Shown piece by piece: positions 48,269 through 50,279 of a stretch of 50,279 nt of DNA. This DNA is from Chloroflexota bacterium. Lineage in GTDB: Bacteria > Chloroflexota > Dormibacteria > Dormibacterales > Dormibacteraceae. A program made the translations under genes and the position numbers. Below the pieces are notes generated by a model, which was given only the letters and a program-made list of their open reading frames with translations, was not told where the DNA came from and made no database searches. The DNA lies in the NCBI GenBank assembly GCA_005879985.1, contig VBIA01000125.1, forward strand, positions 10,861 to 61,139, written 5' to 3'. How positions within the stretch are numbered: the first letter of the stretch is position 1; every line of letters starts with the position of its first letter.

Positions 48269-49095
48269 AGCCTGCGCACTTCGCCGATGCCGAACAGGCC
48301 GTTGGGTCGGAGGATCAGCATCAGGATGATCAGCACAAAGACGCCCGGCTGAGCCCACGCGACTCCGTAATACACCTCGACGAACGACTCGAAGATGCCG
48401 AGCACGAAGCCCGCCACGAGCGCGCCGCGGATGCTGCCGAGGCCGCCGAAGATGGTGACGATCAGGGCCTGGATCATCGGGTTGAAACCCGAGTTCGGGC
48501 TCAGGAAGAAGAATGGCGAAAGTAGGACGCCGGCGACGCCCGCGAGCGCGCCGCTGATGGCGATGACCGTGCCGTACGTGCGCTCGACCGGGATCGACAT
48601 CAAGCTCGCCGCCTCCTGCTGCTGCGAGACCGCGCGGATCGCCATTCCGTGCCGCGTGTAGGTGAGGTAGAAGTACACAACCGCGAAGAGGGCCAGCGAG
48701 GTGCCGATCACCAGCAAGCCCTGGTTGGTGATCTGCACGCCCGCGACGATGAAGTAGCCGGACAGCACCGCCGGCACGACCTTGTACTCAGGGTTGAAGA
48801 TGAGGAGCGCGGCAGCCGAAACCGCGATCGAGATTCCAACTGTGGCGATGATCGTCGCGTTGTCGAAGCCAGGCTTGCCGAGCACCGGCCTGATGAATCC
48901 GACGTGCATGGCGTAGGCAAATGCCGCGGCGGCCAGTACGCCGATCGGGAGCGCCACCAGGATGGGCAGATGAAGGCTGGAGGTCACCCAGTAGGCCGCG
49001 TAAGCACCGACCACGAAAATCGCGCCGTGGGCCAGGTTGAGCAAACGGACCGCACCCCATACCAGCGTCAGCCCGAGCGCCATCAGCCCGTACAC
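48265..49095 (-). CDS. livH: Liv-type ABC transporter permease (LivH), N-terminus cut by an amber codon
   Basis: Reading from ATG 49143, which overlaps the LivF stop (ATGA), the first codons give MTQAVQAVWGGILFG, then TAG (49098-49096), then VYGLMALGLTLVWGAVRLLN in the same frame, the canonical LivH start. Homologues have Tyr (TAC/TAT) at that codon, so one base makes an amber stop. A GTG immediately follows it (49095) and would restart a 276-residue protein that retains all hydrophobic helices from VYGLMALG on. The remaining protein has typical landmarks AIRAVSQQQEAASLMSIPVE and IVTIFGGLGSIRGALVAGF. It is either a functional restart, a damaged gene or a sequencing error. Confidence 0.85.
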   Translation of the reverse strand: MYGLMALGLTLVWGAVRLLNLAHGAIFVVGAYAAYWVTSSLHLPILVALPIGVLAAAAFAYAMHVGFIRPVLGKPGFDNATIIATVGISIAVSAAALLIFNPEYKVVPAVLSGYFIVAGVQITNQGLLVIGTSLALFAVVYFYLTYTRHGMAIRAVSQQQEAASLMSIPVERTYGTVIAISGALAGVAGVLLSPFFFLSPNSGFNPMIQALIVTIFGGLGSIRGALVAGFVLGIFESFVEVYYGVAWAQPGVFVLIILMLILRPNGLFGIGEVRRL

Positions 49096-49139
49096 CTAAC
49101 CAAAGAGGATTCCTCCCCAGACTGCCTGCACGGCCTGGG

Positions 49140-49841
49140 TCATCCGAGATAGCTCTCCAGCAGCGCTTTGTCCTGCAGCATTTTCTCGGCCGGGCCCTCC
49201 CGCACGAGCACGCCTGTCTCCAGCAGGTAGACGCGGTCGGCCAGTCCGGCGACGTGGTTCGCGTTCTCGTCGGCAAGGAGAATCGCCATTCCCGACTCTT
49301 TGACCCGGCGGATGCTGGCGTAGATCTGCTCAGTCGTTAAGGGAGCCAGTCCCAGGGAAGGCTCGTCGATGAGCAGGATCTTCGCCTTCGACATCAATCC
49401 TCGGCCGAGTGCGAGCATCCGACGTTCGCCGCCAGAGAGCGTCCGGGCGAGCTGGCGCCCGCGCTCCTTCAGCCAGGGAAAGAGTTCGTACACACGCCCC
49501 AGGCGCTGGTTGCGTTCGCTCCACGTCGCCCTCTGGTAGGCGCCCATCACGAGGTTCTCGAGCACCGTCATATCGGGGAACAGCAGGTCGCCCTGCGGGA
49601 TGTGAACCACGCCCGCCGCGGCAATGACGTCGGGTCGCCACCGCGTGATCTCCCTCTCGTCGAGCAACACCGATCCCGACCTCGGAGGGAGCAGGCCCGT
49701 GATGGCGCGCAGCAGGGTGGTCTTGCCGTGGCCGTTGGGCCCGAGCACGATGACGCCCTCGCCGTCCTTGACCGTGAGGTCGATGCCGTGCAGGACTTCG
49801 CTGCCCGCGTAGCCCGCCGTGAGCCCTTTGACCTCAAGCAT
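49140..49841 (-). CDS. livF: Liv-type ABC transporter ATP-binding protein (LivF)
   Basis: The 233-residue protein starts at ATG 49841 (MLEVKGLTAGYAGSEVLHGI). Walker A is LGPNGHGKTTLLRAITGLLP, the Q-loop/central part is HIPQGDLLFPDMTVLENLVM, the signature is TLSGGERRMLALGRGLM, and Walker B is KILLIDEPSLGLAP, with the H-loop occupied by DEN rather than His (LADENANHVAGL), which is usual for LivF. The start overlaps the LivG stop by 8 nt. It forms the nucleotide-binding pair with LivG. Confidence 0.92.
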   Translation of the reverse strand: MLEVKGLTAGYAGSEVLHGIDLTVKDGEGVIVLGPNGHGKTTLLRAITGLLPPRSGSVLLDEREITRWRPDVIAAAGVVHIPQGDLLFPDMTVLENLVMGAYQRATWSERNQRLGRVYELFPWLKERGRQLARTLSGGERRMLALGRGLMSKAKILLIDEPSLGLAPLTTEQIYASIRRVKESGMAILLADENANHVAGLADRVYLLETGVLVREGPAEKMLQDKALLESYLG

Positions 49842-50279
49842 CGGGGGCCTGCGGATCCGGTGCCAGCGGTCGCTGCACGCCGAGGTAGACCTCAATGACC
49901 TTCGGATCGCGAAGCACCTTCGATGGAGGGCCTTCCGCGATCTGCTGCCCGTGGTGGATCACCAGTATCCGATTCGCGAGGGCTTGGACCGCCTTCATCA
50001 CGTGCTCGATCATCAGGATCGTCACCCCTGTACGCGCGACGGTACGGATGAGCTCGATCATCTGCGAGCGCTCGGCCGGGTTCAGGCCGCCGACCGGCTC
50101 GTCGAGAAGCAGGAGCTGCGGCCGCATCGCGAGCGCGGTAGCGAGCATGAGTCGCTTTCGGGCGAGCACAGTCAGCTGACCGGCAAGCATGCGCTGGCGG
50201 CCGGCGAGCCCGCAGAGGGCGAGTGCGTCCAACGCGAACTCCCGCGCCTCGGTTTTGAACCAGAGCGTGGGGTGCTCGG
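49834..50279 (-). CDS. livG: Liv-type ABC transporter ATP-binding protein (LivG), 5' end beyond the window
   Basis: The last ~147 residues of a LivG-type ATPase are open to the window edge. The visible part has QLTVLARKRLMLATALA at the signature position (LSxGQ-like motif degenerate to LTVLA), Walker B QLLLLDEPVGGLNPAE, the H-loop VTILMIEHVMKAV, and the typical C-terminal GQQIAEGPPSKVLRDPKVIE and VYLGVQ. Walker A lies beyond the edge. The unusual signature may lower ATPase activity or be a genuine subfamily variant. The TTG near 50232 is internal, not the start. Confidence 0.87.
   Translation of the reverse strand, partial: EHPTLWFKTEAREFALDALALCGLAGRQRMLAGQLTVLARKRLMLATALAMRPQLLLLDEPVGGLNPAERSQMIELIRTVARTGVTILMIEHVMKAVQALANRILVIHHGQQIAEGPPSKVLRDPKVIEVYLGVQRPLAPDPQAPDA

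Noticed and set aside
49096-49098. Reading TAG as a recoded sense codon (alternative genetic code)
   Set aside because: Many genes here end normally with TAG, including genes whose C-termini match their family, so general recoding is not supported.
1-50279. CRISPR array, tRNA or rRNA genes
   Set aside because: No regularly spaced repeats, cloverleaf with CCA/TTCGA-type arm, or rRNA-like segment was noticed; a covariance scan could not be run.

Overview
The window is a very G+C-rich bacterial chromosome segment, dense with genes and full of 4-nt ATGA/GTGA/TTGA stop-start overlaps. It carries F420-type enzymes (two LLM-class oxidoreductases, one PPOX-fold protein), ATPase proteins with class III cyclase domains, ECF sigma factors and a cytochrome bd oxidase. 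This points to a soil-type Actinomycetota, or a high-GC Chloroflexota/Dormibacterota-like lineage; the sequence alone does not decide. No rRNA, tRNA, CRISPR array or transposase gene was recognised.

Region 1 (1-9.7 kb): an edge-truncated hydrolase/glycosyltransferase fusion, an Rv2258c-like methyltransferase, a large LuxR ATPase with a degenerate cyclase domain, and a five-gene minus-strand operon (alpha/beta hydrolase, PPOX, aldo-keto reductase, LLM, HAD) divergent from a MarR regulator with a likely operator between them. Region 2 (9.8-20.2 kb): a small secreted protein; an ECF sigma gene overlapping a membrane protein with Asp-box repeats; a hydrolase plus a SnoaL-tailed sigma factor facing a STAS protein; an MFS exporter behind a perfect 18-bp palindrome; a frameshifted membrane-protein gene; and cydAB divergent from a Crp/Fnr regulator.

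Region 3 (20.2-27.2 kb, all plus strand) is the most interesting. A 45-codon ORF and a 92-codon ORF, each with a near-perfect Shine-Dalgarno, and the second with its own TTGACT-16-TACAAT promoter, precede a YcaO gene and a TfuA gene that overlap by 4 nt. A 1064-residue ATPase/adenylate-cyclase regulator follows. YcaO plus TfuA is the known pair for backbone thioamide installation. This is therefore a candidate RiPP or protein-thioamidation locus whose substrate is not obvious. A possible structured leader and a small anchored protein with a duplicated APGTVLNQDN motif follow, closed by a clear terminator.

Region 4 (27-50.3 kb) is a catabolic region mostly on the minus strand. One part holds acyl-CoA-type genes (VOC, CoA transferase, MaoC, SDR, LLM) next to a divergent DUF993-type TIM-barrel gene. 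A second part holds KDG kinase, KDPG aldolase, a DSD1/D-glucosaminate-dehydratase-like PLP enzyme, an isochorismatase-like hydrolase, a D-aminoacylase and a TIM-barrel-like unknown. A third part holds an SDR, a CocE-type hydrolase, an RraA-type aldolase, a class II deacetylase and a Liv-type ABC importer. D-aminoacylase, PLP dehydratase, KdgK and Eda would together turn an N-acyl-D-glucosaminate into pyruvate and glyceraldehyde-3-phosphate. Two 182-bp MITE-like elements with imperfect terminal inverted repeats and TA flanks bracket four of these genes in direct orientation, and each supplies the TAG stop of its neighbour.

Several genes are damaged or unusual: an amidase with a frameshift and an apparent internal deletion, LivH with an in-frame amber at codon 16, a one-base frameshift in a T-run, and an SDR whose only plausible start is CTG.
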